This document shows, in pieces, positions 16,471-24,143 of a stretch of 34,558 bases of DNA. The stretch's first letter is position 1; every line of letters starts with the position of its first letter. Below the pieces are notes generated by a model, which was given only the letters and a program-made list of their open reading frames with translations, did no database searches and was not told the origin of the DNA. The stretch comes from Candidatus Bathyarchaeota archaeon A05DMB-4. Lineage in GTDB: Archaea; Thermoproteota; Bathyarchaeia; Bathyarchaeales; SOJC01. Made by a program: the position numbers and the translations under genes. The stretch is taken from NCBI GenBank assembly GCA_019685575.1, contig JABFQO010000016.1, forward strand, positions 1-34,558, in the 5' to 3' direction.

Positions 16471-17007
16471 TTATGGTTGTGGTGGAGGTGGCTGTTTGGC
16501 GTCTGGTTGTGCTGACGGTGGTGTTTCCACTGTCACTTCTTCAGGTGGTCTGACTTCGATGGTGACTTCTGGCTCTTTCTTTGGTTCCTCTTTTGGCTTG
16601 GTTTCTGGCTTTGCTGGTTGCGGCTGTGGTTTCTCTGGTGGTTTCTCTGCTTTTTCCGGTTGTTTGGGCTTTTCTTTTTGAGTTTGTTTCTGAGGCGCTG
16701 GGGTTGAAGCGATTGCTTGTGTTGTTTGCGGCTGCACGGTTACGGGTTTTGAATGGGTTAGTAGCGGTATGCCTCTGAGCGTTAGGAGTGAGCCTATCCA
16801 GCCCATTACGCCGAGGTACATTATGTGTATGCATGTGGCCACGAGTGGCGCCAAGGCTTCGCCGAAGGCTCTGACGAGGTCTTGTGACGCGACGATGGTT
16901 ATGTCTTTTGCCAAGAACCAGTAGGCGTTGAGAAACGTGAATACTAGCAGTCCTACTCCGATGAAGAGCGTGATTAGTCCGCTTATTTCTGGCTTGTCTA
17001 TTCTCAT
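16471..17007 (-). CDS. Two-helix protein with Pro/Lys/Glu-rich tail, first gene of operon
   Basis: A 178-aa protein preceded by the strong ribosome-binding site AAGGAGG. Two helices (about 10-30 and 50-78) are followed by about 90 residues of extreme low complexity, made almost only of Pro, Lys, Glu, Gln and Thr and ending in QPPPPQP. By the positive-inside rule both ends face the cytoplasm, so the tail would be an intracellular proline-rich linker or docking arm. It opens the operon with the two downstream membrane genes. No family is recognised; the tail resembles spacer regions of envelope-spanning or scaffold proteins only in composition. Confidence 0.75.
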   Translation of the reverse strand: MRIDKPEISGLITLFIGVGLLVFTFLNAYWFLAKDITIVASQDLVRAFGEALAPLVATCIHIMYLGVMGWIGSLLTLRGIPLLTHSKPVTVQPQTTQAIASTPAPQKQTQKEKPKQPEKAEKPPEKPQPQPAKPETKPKEEPKKEPEVTIEVRPPEEVTVETPPSAQPDAKQPPPPQP

Positions 17008-17158
17008 TTAGACAGTTTCCTCCTTTATGTAAGAAGGATGTTCTGGAACAATTTTAAATATTCTGTCGCACGAAACAATATTATAACTCCAATTAAAGAG
17101 CGTGTTCTACGAAGAATAATTTAATATTGAATTTAGATTCAATTAATGTTGGGCGTCG

Positions 17159-17554
17159 ATGATGTTTGGGAATATAGTTGTGGCGAATGCAACAAACTGG
17201 GAAAAGGAAGTCTTGAAATCGGACAAGCTGGTTTTGGTTATGTTCTGGCATCAACAATGTCCCTACTGCAAGATTCTCGACCCGGTTTTTGCCGAGCTTT
17301 CTAGAGAATACGCGGGGAAACTGAAGTTTGCTAAGTTTAATGTTCTTGAAAACCAAGAAAACCAAACACTTGCTAGCATGTACGGCATTTTAGGCACGCC
17401 TACTCTGAAGTTCTTCTGTCAAGGAAGACCCATCCAAGACATTGTCGGCGCGTTGGAAAAAGACCTTCTTCGACAGGGCATAGACTTTGCAGTCAATAAG
17501 CACCGTGACTGCGCTGAGAAAAGTACACCGCTGAAATTGCCATACATAAGCTAA
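17159..17554 (+). CDS. Thioredoxin-fold protein with CPYC active site
   Basis: A 131-aa protein of normal thioredoxin length. The redox motif is C34-P-Y-C37 in MFWHQQCPYCK, preceded by the usual central strand (KLVLVMFW), and the cis-proline is P81 in LGTPTLKFF. It lacks a signal peptide, so it should act in the cytoplasm as a dithiol-disulfide reductase. CPYC rather than CGPC is a glutaredoxin-like active site and suggests a special partner. ATG codons occur in tandem at 17159 and 17162; either may be used. A TATA-like TTTAATATT lies about 40 bases upstream. Confidence 0.88.
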   Translation: MMFGNIVVANATNWEKEVLKSDKLVLVMFWHQQCPYCKILDPVFAELSREYAGKLKFAKFNVLENQENQTLASMYGILGTPTLKFFCQGRPIQDIVGALEKDLLRQGIDFAVNKHRDCAEKSTPLKLPYIS

Positions 17555-17648
17555 CCTCGGTAGAAAGGCAAAAATCGGCGACAAATCCCCGTTTTAGACT
17601 GGCAACAAGTTTGGAATGATACGAGTGCAGTTTTTGTTAACGCGTACG

Positions 17649-18101
17649 TTAACGGAACTCTTGCTTTGCAATTGTAACGAAGATTACGCTTAAGAGGGCG
17701 AGCGCAAGTAGTGTAATCGTGTATATAACAAGCAAACTAATCCCAAAAGGGTTAGTCGCAAAGCGCAGAGTCGTAACCAGGGCTTCAATTATGATAAGAG
17801 AAGGACCCACTATGGCAAGCACGAACTTTCTCCTTAACAACGTCATTACTCCACCAGCTAATCCAAGAACAAAACCAAGAATACCGAGAATTCCAATGGA
17901 TAGAACCAAATAATCCGGCGGAGAGTTAGGGTAATCTAATAAATTAGCGCGAAACCCCATAATAAAAAACAAACCCAAGAGACCACAACCAAGAGAGCTA
18001 AGAATCGCCAGCACACCACCTATAAGAGCAAAAGCGAACTTCATTGGCGACGAATTCTTGATAGGCTTATCACCGCAAAGAAGGAGATGCGGTTGTTTCA
18101 C
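17649..18101 (-). CDS. Four-helix membrane protein
   Basis: I start at the GTG at 18101, because GGAGGAG lies six bases before it, the best ribosome-binding site in this area. The frame is open to 18275, but the extra N-terminus is polar, basic and unlike a membrane protein. The product is 150 aa with a short cysteine-containing head, then helices near residues 22-45, 60-80, 87-105 and 115-140. The glycine-rich helices (FALIGGVLAILSSLGCGLLG, LGILGFVLGLAGGVMTLL) resemble DUF4064/DUF4190-like membrane proteins of unknown function. An internal ATG at 18044 is a second possible start. Confidence 0.65.
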   Translation of the reverse strand: MKQPHLLLCGDKPIKNSSPMKFAFALIGGVLAILSSLGCGLLGLFFIMGFRANLLDYPNSPPDYLVLSIGILGILGFVLGLAGGVMTLLRRKFVLAIVGPSLIIIEALVTTLRFATNPFGISLLVIYTITLLALALLSVIFVTIAKQEFR

Positions 18102-18307
18102 AAATTTCTCCTCCGCAATGGAAAAACTTCGAATCCATACTCTCAGATTGAGTCTTGGATCCATAGCTTTATAAAATTTCGCTTTCAGATTAGCCAAATG
18201 CAGTGAAATGAGTTTTCTCGTGCGTAGTCTCCCATTCCCAAAGTTAATTCTATAAATGCTAAATACAATGGACAAGTAGATTTAAAGTGGTGCACGAGGT
18301 TTTCGCA

Positions 18308-19770
18308 ATGTTCAGAAAACGTATAATAACGTGCATGTTGATTTTGCTTATCGCCCCTTGGTTTTCGAGCTTAGGCATTCATCGTGCGTCAGCTATTGGA
18401 GAGAGTATATGGAACGCTCCGCCCAGATTTTACCCTTTTTGGGTGCCGGGATTCGGTGCGCTCAGACCCTATGCGGCGGGTTATGCATTGCTTGATGAAC
18501 CTTCAACACGCCCAGAATTGCATCACGGTGCGTCTGGGTTAAAGGTTACGGTGTCTTTTGTGGCGGCTGAAACCTTACCGGGACATATAGGAACTGATAA
18601 TTATTTGGGGGCAGGAATAACTACCACAAGCTTTGACTCGGTGTATAGTGGTTTCCCCGACGCTATAGATTACGGGTGGAGCTACATAGCATACTTGAAT
18701 GACAGTGGTGGACCTTATTTCCAGATTGAGTGTTGGGAACTAGCAGAGTATGCGCCACGCGGGGCACAACTGCTTTCAATAGGGTATTACAATCCTTCGA
18801 TTTCTATTTATAATAGCATCACTCTTAGTATGCAATTCGTGGGTCGAACTGTTGTTTTCTCTATCCATACTTATAGACTGGATGCAGTTGTGTATAGTTT
18901 TCCTTTGCCTCTCTCAAGAATGTGTGACTACTTCAACGTGGGTATTGTTAACAATCACTTCAATCCATTATGGGACCGCGTCAAATATTTTCAGTTTGTG
19001 GGAGCGTGGAGCCTTTACCGTATCTGGGGGACCACATGTGGCAGACAGCGGTTTTGGAACCTCAGTTTATGCTCACGGGTGAAACCACATGGAGACATGT
19101 CCGTATTGCGTATTCGACAACGGGAATTAATTCATTCCTCGACAACTGTTGGTCTTGGGGAATAGACTATTATCAGCACGTTCATATTGCAGCTTACGAC
19201 ACTGGCTACATATTCTCAATACTCGACATTGCAAAATTCATTCAGTTTCCATATTCTCAGCCTAGCAATATGACTGGTAACAATGTTAGTCTATGGGACG
19301 CTAATTACGATTCAATTCCCCCTTTAGGAGGCGGCTGTCCCACGCTTTACATTTGGAACGGCGCAACGTACAACAACTTCGGAGTCATCAATATCCACAA
19401 TCCCGAAAACTACGACCTCATCAAGGAAGTGTATGTGCTAGCAGATAATGTTGGTATAAACAACTATCAAGCTAAATTCCGCCTAAGAGAAGGAGTAAAA
19501 GGACTGAACTACTCGCACAGCGAAATCGATCAGGTCAAACTATACGCGATTATCAACGGAAGCCGTTATCTTTGCCCGCTAATATGTGCAAATCATAGCA
19601 CGCTCGGAAATGTTTGGCTGAAGCTCTTATTAAGTGATGACTGGAAAGTTGACACGTATCTCCTAGAAACAATCGACCTAAAGTTCTATATTGCTTACCA
19701 AAACGTTACAGACTTTATTTTCGTAATAGGAAGGACGAAATCCATACAAAGTATAGCGATAGATACTTAA
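18308..19770 (+). pseudogene. Secreted protein with frame broken at a G5 run
   Basis: Two overlapping frames are parts of one protein. The first (ATG at 18308, with GAGG eight bases upstream) gives a signal peptide (MFRKRIITCMLILL..., cut near ASA) and a sensible beta-rich chain up to SLYRIWG at 19030. It then turns to unrelated sequence and stops at 19165. The second, one base back, is sensible from DHMWQTAVLEPQF at 19030 to the stop at 19770. One more G in the GGGGG at 19026-19030 would join them into about 487 aa. The C-terminal part has CPTLYIWNGATYNNFGVINI, a phrase typical of archaeal surface-protein domains. It may be a sequencing error, a recent pseudogene or a programmed -1 shift. 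No enzymatic motif is visible. Confidence 0.7.
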
Positions 19771-19870
19771 CACATCGTGGTTGTGGCATCCTGTATCTAC
19801 CCTAGAGTTTTCTGCTTTGGTCACTTATACCCCTGAAAGAACCGTGCTTGATTGATTATTTTCTTCCTTT

Positions 19871-20800
19871 TTATTTGTGGTAGTAGGGTTCTCTTATTTG
19901 GCACGTGAGCCTAAAAAGCCGTGCAATCTCTTCGTCGCTGGCTCCATTTCGCATAGGCGTTAACACATCTACCAAGTTGTCCTTCCGCATCAAACACGGC
20001 TTTAATCGTCCGTCACTCGTAACCCTCAATCTTGAGCAGTGCAGACAAAACTCCGTGTTCTCCATCGGGCGAATCAACTCCACATCCACACCCGGCAAAC
20101 TGTACACCCGACGATTCTGCATTAACTCCCTCACCTTCACTCCAACAGCCTTCGCTTTCAACTCTTCTTCAAATGCGTCAAGCGTCACATGATACGTGGC
20201 AAAGTATTCCTTACTGACGTTAATAGGCTCCAACTCAATCAACTGCAAAACTGTCCCGCTTTCCCGAGCAAACTCTGCCATCCGCCAGATCTCGCCGTCG
20301 TTAACACCCTTCAAAATCAGCATGTTCAACTTAACCGGCGAAAAACCCGCATCCACCGCCTCGCCGACGCCGTCGAGCACGTTTCGCAAATCGCCACCCA
20401 GCAAGTCGCGATATGTCTTGTGGTTAAGGGTGGGAATGTTGATGTTGACCCGTTGCAACCCGTAATTGTGCAGATGTCTTGCCAAAGGTGCTAGGAAGGT
20501 TCCGTTCGTGGTCATGGATAAATCCTTCAATCCTTCAATTGACGCAATGCCTTGAATTATGCTGAGAATATCTCGCCGAAGCAGCGGTTCACCGCCCGTA
20601 AGTTTGATGTCCGCGACGCCCAAACCAACTGCAATCCTTGTTATGCGAACGATCTCATCCGAAGTCATCTCTATGACCGAATTCTCGGGTCTCTTTTCCT
20701 GACCTTCACGATGACAGTACGGACAGTGCAAGTTACACCTTTGCGTGATTGAAATCCGCAGGTTAAGCAGGGGGCGACCAAACTTGTCTTCGAGTACCAT
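19871..20800 (-). CDS. moaA: GTP 3',8-cyclase MoaA
   Basis: A 309-aa radical SAM enzyme that, with MoaC, turns GTP into cyclic pyranopterin monophosphate, the first step of molybdopterin synthesis. The radical SAM cluster cysteines are C22, C26 and C29 (RCNLHCPYC). The glycine-rich SAM site is at LTGGEPLLR (67-75). The second [4Fe-4S] cluster, which binds GTP, uses C252, C255 and C269 (FCLHCSRLRV...LKPCL). The C-terminus lacks the Gly-Gly tail of bacterial MoaA, as is usual in archaea. Its ATG overlaps the moaB stop by one base (TAATG), making it the last gene of the moaCBA set. Confidence 0.95.
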   Translation of the reverse strand: MVLEDKFGRPLLNLRISITQRCNLHCPYCHREGQEKRPENSVIEMTSDEIVRITRIAVGLGVADIKLTGGEPLLRRDILSIIQGIASIEGLKDLSMTTNGTFLAPLARHLHNYGLQRVNINIPTLNHKTYRDLLGGDLRNVLDGVGEAVDAGFSPVKLNMLILKGVNDGEIWRMAEFARESGTVLQLIELEPINVSKEYFATYHVTLDAFEEELKAKAVGVKVRELMQNRRVYSLPGVDVELIRPMENTEFCLHCSRLRVTSDGRLKPCLMRKDNLVDVLTPMRNGASDEEIARLFRLTCQIREPYYHK

Positions 20801-21336
20801 TAACCTTCACGTGCGTGTTTCACGATGTGACCCGCTTCGGGTAATATAAGCCTTTCAACGCAAAGCCTCACTGCGTTAGGGCTGCCAGGCAAACAGAAAA
20901 CCGCCTTTCCACCGTCGCTTACCCCTGCCAAGGCACGGCTCATAATAGCCGCAGAACCAATCTCATCGAAGCTTAGTCGCCTAAAAATCTCGCCGAACCC
21001 TGGCAACGTCTTCACTAGCAGAGGCCTAATAGTTTCGATCGTCACGTCCGAAAGAGCAATGCCCGTGCCGCCGCACGTAACCACCACGTCAACATCATGT
21101 CTGCCCAACGACTCGCTGACAGACTTACCTATCAGAATCCGATCGTCTGGCACAAGTGAACGCAGAACGACCTTGTGACCCGCTTTTTCAACAAGTTGCG
21201 CAGTTAGATCGCCCGAGGGGTCTTCCACCTTACTTGCTGATTTCTGCGCCTTGAAGCGTGAGGAACTAACCGTGATTACGGCGAAACCTAATGTTTTTGG
21301 CGCCTCGGCTTTATGTTTGCGTGAGGTTTCGCTCAA
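20800..21336 (-). CDS. moaB: Molybdenum cofactor protein MoaB (MogA/MoaB family)
   Basis: The frame is open further upstream inside moaC, but the likely start is the TTG at 21336. It overlaps the moaC stop (TTGA) and has AGAGGG six bases before it. This gives 178 aa, the normal size. The MoCF-binding fold is clear: FAVITVSSSR near the start, VVTCGGTGIALSDVTIE in the middle and FCLPGSPNAVRLCVE near the end. MoaB-type proteins in archaea activate molybdopterin by adenylylation before metal insertion. It is coupled to moaC upstream and moaA downstream. Confidence 0.92.
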   Translation of the reverse strand: MSETSRKHKAEAPKTLGFAVITVSSSRFKAQKSASKVEDPSGDLTAQLVEKAGHKVVLRSLVPDDRILIGKSVSESLGRHDVDVVVTCGGTGIALSDVTIETIRPLLVKTLPGFGEIFRRLSFDEIGSAAIMSRALAGVSDGGKAVFCLPGSPNAVRLCVERLILPEAGHIVKHAREG

Positions 21337-21779
21337 TGTTTTCCCTCTTGTTTCTCCTTGTGTATCACATGGATCTCTTCTATTACCGTGTGGGGGTATT
21401 GTCCCGCCTCGTCCTTCTCGTACTGCTTCGTCATGTCCCAAACTGTCAACAAGGCTGTAGAAACAGCAACTAGAGCTTCCATTTCAACACCAGTCTTGGC
21501 GATGGTTTTTACGGTGGCTTCTGCGGTGATTGTGGACTCATCCTTAACCTTCACTTGCACATCAACGTTTGTCAACGGTAATGGATGACACAAGGGCAGT
21601 AGTTCGCTGGTTTTTTTGGCTGCGGAAATTCCAGCAATTTTTGCCACGGTGAAAACGTCGCCTTTTTCGATTTCGCCTTCCTTTATTCGTTTTACTGTTG
21701 TCTTTCTTAGGCATATGCTTCCGGTGGCGGTTGCTTCGCGGAAGGCTTCTGGTTTACGACTCACGTCAACCATGCTCAT
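21333..21779 (-). CDS. moaC: Cyclic pyranopterin monophosphate synthase MoaC
   Basis: A 148-aa enzyme working after MoaA to make cyclic pyranopterin monophosphate. Signature segments are present in the expected order: MVDVSRKPEAFREATATG at the start, GDVFTVAKIAGISAAKKTSE, LCHPLPLTNVDV, GVEMEALVAVSTALLTVWDMTK (with the catalytic aspartate and lysine) and a short lysine-rich end. Length matches the family. It follows the coiled-coil gene after 20 bases and is coupled to moaB, so molybdopterin synthesis here is cotranscribed with the Orc1-like ATPase genes. Confidence 0.95.
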   Translation of the reverse strand: MSMVDVSRKPEAFREATATGSICLRKTTVKRIKEGEIEKGDVFTVAKIAGISAAKKTSELLPLCHPLPLTNVDVQVKVKDESTITAEATVKTIAKTGVEMEALVAVSTALLTVWDMTKQYEKDEAGQYPHTVIEEIHVIHKEKQEGKH

Positions 21780-21799
21780 GTAGGTTCACCTTTTTCTTG

Positions 21800-22513
21800 C
21801 TAGTTTTTGAATTGTGAAAGGTATAATTGTCCCTTCTTAGGCGGGGGCTGTTGATGGTTTTCTTTTTTTGCGTCATTCTTTGGTGCTTCGCTCGGTGGAG
21901 TTGGCTTTGGAGTCATAAACCTAAGGCTATTATCCTGCAATGCTCGTACGCGTTCTTTCACATCTTGAACCGCGTGTTCCAACGCCACTAGAGAAGTTCG
22001 TAACAGCTCTACGTCTCTCATTAATCGCTCCAGCATAGGTTGAACGGTTTCTGGTGCCTCAATCGTCACCACTGTTCCCTTTGCCTCCAATACCTCTCTC
22101 AACCGCAAAACCTCGTTTATCAGTGGCGAAGGGTTGTCCTTAACCTCGCGTATTTGCATGAGAAACTCTGAGCCCTCAACCACCGCGTGACGCAACTGGT
22201 CAAAAGCCAGACGTGAATTAGCCAAAGGATCCGCCGAGTTTTGAAACAGTATGTCCCTGAAATTGGTCAACCCCTGCGAAAAAGCGTTAAACCTCTCTTC
22301 GATTGCCGTGGCTTGTTCGGGTTTTAGAACCAGCATGCGTTCTTTGCAGCTTTCCGCTAATTCCTTTAACCGCGTAGTCAAAGTCTCGGCTCTTTTCCAC
22401 AGATCCATCGGCGGCAAACGCTCGAACAAAACGCCCGTGGTTATGTCTGTGGCGAGATGCTGCAGGTTTTCTTCAAACTCCTTAGACAATTTACCAAACT
22501 CTTCTTGAATCAT
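21800..22513 (-). CDS. Coiled-coil protein of the Orc1-like operon
   Basis: A 237-aa soluble protein of mostly helical, heptad-like sequence. Residues about 1-130 and 140-205 have regular Leu/Ile/Val spacing (for example LINEVLRLREVLEA and LMRDVELLRTSLVALEHAV), so long coiled coils are likely. The last 35 residues are a Pro/Lys/Gln-rich linker ending in a short hydrophobic motif (KKGQLYLSQFKN), which could be a peptide that docks on a partner. The start overlaps the preceding winged-helix gene by four bases (ATGA). I recognise no family. The operon suggests a partner of the ATPase or of the regulator. Confidence 0.75.
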   Translation of the reverse strand: MIQEEFGKLSKEFEENLQHLATDITTGVLFERLPPMDLWKRAETLTTRLKELAESCKERMLVLKPEQATAIEERFNAFSQGLTNFRDILFQNSADPLANSRLAFDQLRHAVVEGSEFLMQIREVKDNPSPLINEVLRLREVLEAKGTVVTIEAPETVQPMLERLMRDVELLRTSLVALEHAVQDVKERVRALQDNSLRFMTPKPTPPSEAPKNDAKKENHQQPPPKKGQLYLSQFKN

Positions 22514-22803
22514 AATTTTTTCACCATTCCTTCTTTCTTTTCGGCTTGTTCCCAGCTTTCGATTAACTCTTTAACCGCCCTCGTGTGCAAGTTGTTCTCG
22601 TTTAAGCGGTAGATGCGAATACGTCCGAACGATTTGTGACAAACCAGCCCCACGGCTTCGAGCGCAGAGAGATGCTGAATCGCCGTGGCATAATTAAGCC
22701 CTGTGCGACGGGCGATTTCAGAGATGTTTAACTCGCCGATTTCCACGAGTAGCCGGAGAATTTTGACGCGTCCCCGTGAAGAGAAGACTTCTTCGACCAT
22801 CAC
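22510..22803 (-). CDS. ArsR-like winged-helix transcription regulator
   Basis: A 97-aa protein, essentially a single winged helix-turn-helix: VFSSRGRVKILRLLVEIGEL, then NISEIARRTGLNYATAIQHL as helix-turn-helix, LEAVGLVCHK and a wing RIRIYRLNE, followed by a basic/acidic helix. This is the ArsR/MarR-like architecture frequent in archaeal regulators. No metal-binding cysteine pair is seen. Both ends overlap neighbours by four bases (ATGA), so it is made together with the Orc1-like ATPase and the coiled-coil protein. It may regulate the operon or bind DNA with the ATPase. Confidence 0.85.
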   Translation of the reverse strand: MMVEEVFSSRGRVKILRLLVEIGELNISEIARRTGLNYATAIQHLSALEAVGLVCHKSFGRIRIYRLNENNLHTRAVKELIESWEQAEKKEGMVKKL

Positions 22804-23978
22804 TGCACCTTTAGCCTCCTACTCAATTCTCGCTCCAGTTCTTCAGCTGGTATAAAAGGCAACTCGATTAGTGTGGTTTTTCCACGCACTCCACCCTCTG
22901 AAACCTTAGCCCCAATAATATCTGTTGCTGAAAGGTTGTTCACGTACTTCCACAATTGCGTGTGCCCCCGCGGCTTCTCGCCGTACTCTTCGCAGACGAT
23001 GTAGTAAGCTTCTTCGGCTTCGCCCATGGTAATGTACGTCGCGTTTGTTTGCTTGAAACGTCGCGCCACACCGAGCAAGAATAGTTTTTCATGAAGTTCT
23101 AAAGAGAAAACTGCATCCTTCTGCACGGTGGGGTAGACACTGCTGGAAGCGCGTCTGACGCAGTCTGGGGAAACTTCCCGCAAGCCCGAAGCATCTGCGT
23201 ACTTGCCTGCTCGCCACAACAACTCAATTGCGTATCTGGCGTTGCCGTGTTCTTTTTCTGCTTGTTCTGCTATGAGATTTACGACTTCCTCGTCGACCAC
23301 GCCGTTTCTAAAAGCCAGCGCAACCCGTGAGTTTAGGATGTCTCTTAACTGGTTTTTTGTATATTCCTCGAGGAAAATTATGTTGCGTTGAAGTGTGCTT
23401 TTGGTGCTCTCGTCCAAGGCGTCCAGACAATCGAGTTCGCGGATAATGCAAACCAGTGAAAGCCTTTGTGGAGCTTTGAGTCGGCTTTCTTGAATTCTGG
23501 TCAGTTTGTAGATGGAGTCTGCACCTTCATTTTGTATCAACGCCTCTAACTCATCCAAGACCAGAATAATGAACATGTTCTTTTCGTCAAGCATCTGCAG
23601 AAGCATCTGCAACAGTTCTTCGGAAGAATAGCCTCTTTTTGGAAAATGCGGATAAAAATCAAGAATCACCTGTTGCAGAATCATAAAAAGACTGCCCTTC
23701 CGTTCTCGGCAATTCACGTGCACGTAGCGAAGGCTTATTCCCTTCTCCTGCGCTCTCTGCATCAACCTCAAACCGAAAATTTTTGCCAACGCAGTTTTTC
23801 CCGTGCCCACTTTGCCGACTATTAATGCTCGTTGCGCCATTTTACCAGGCACCTCGGTGGCGTATTGGAAGAATTTGGTGAGTAGATTGAGTTGTGTTTC
23901 TCGGTGGGACAGGTTGGGTGGAAGATAGTTGATGTCGAGCTTGCTTTCGTCCTTAAAGACCGTGAAATAAGACTCCAT
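22800..23978 (-). CDS. Divergent Orc1/Cdc6-type AAA+ ATPase
   Basis: A 392-aa protein with the architecture of archaeal Orc1/Cdc6: a start like LPPNLSHRETQLNLLTKFF, Walker A GKVGTGKT (55-62), Walker B VLDELEAL (140-146, D142 and E143), a sensor-2-like HGNARYAIELLWRAGKYA, and a C-terminal winged-helix region (from about 290). The sensor-1 position, usually SND, reads IIREL here, and the C-terminal DNA-binding part is less typical. That suggests a paralog rather than the main origin-binding initiator. The gene heads the operon with the regulator, coiled-coil and moaCBA genes. I see no origin-recognition-box repeats in the 165 bases before it. Function could be replication, segregation or regulation. 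Confidence 0.85.
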   Translation of the reverse strand: MESYFTVFKDESKLDINYLPPNLSHRETQLNLLTKFFQYATEVPGKMAQRALIVGKVGTGKTALAKIFGLRLMQRAQEKGISLRYVHVNCRERKGSLFMILQQVILDFYPHFPKRGYSSEELLQMLLQMLDEKNMFIILVLDELEALIQNEGADSIYKLTRIQESRLKAPQRLSLVCIIRELDCLDALDESTKSTLQRNIIFLEEYTKNQLRDILNSRVALAFRNGVVDEEVVNLIAEQAEKEHGNARYAIELLWRAGKYADASGLREVSPDCVRRASSSVYPTVQKDAVFSLELHEKLFLLGVARRFKQTNATYITMGEAEEAYYIVCEEYGEKPRGHTQLWKYVNNLSATDIIGAKVSEGGVRGKTTLIELPFIPAEELERELSRRLKVQ

Positions 23979-24143
23979 GTTTGAATTCGCCTACGAGAAT
24001 CCTTGTTTATGCATTGTCGGTTGATTTATGGTTTTCTGTCAGTTTAAAAGAAAAATTGTAAATAGTCAAAGTGAAAATTAAACCCAGCACAATATATTTC
24101 AACCAAAACTGCGAATAAAGATGCACTTGACTATGTGAGTACC

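Noticed and set aside
17564-17677. Stop-to-stop frame of 37 codons ending in YVNGTLALQL
   Set aside because: It reads like the end of a surface-protein gene but has no start codon, and nothing upstream matches, so it may be chance or a tiny remnant.
20189-20494. Plus-strand frames over moaA
   Set aside because: They run antisense to a complete MoaA with all cluster cysteines; products show no family.
23979-24143. Replication origin next to the Orc1-like gene
   Set aside because: The gap is AT-rich but short, and I found no inverted or repeated origin-recognition-box-like motif.
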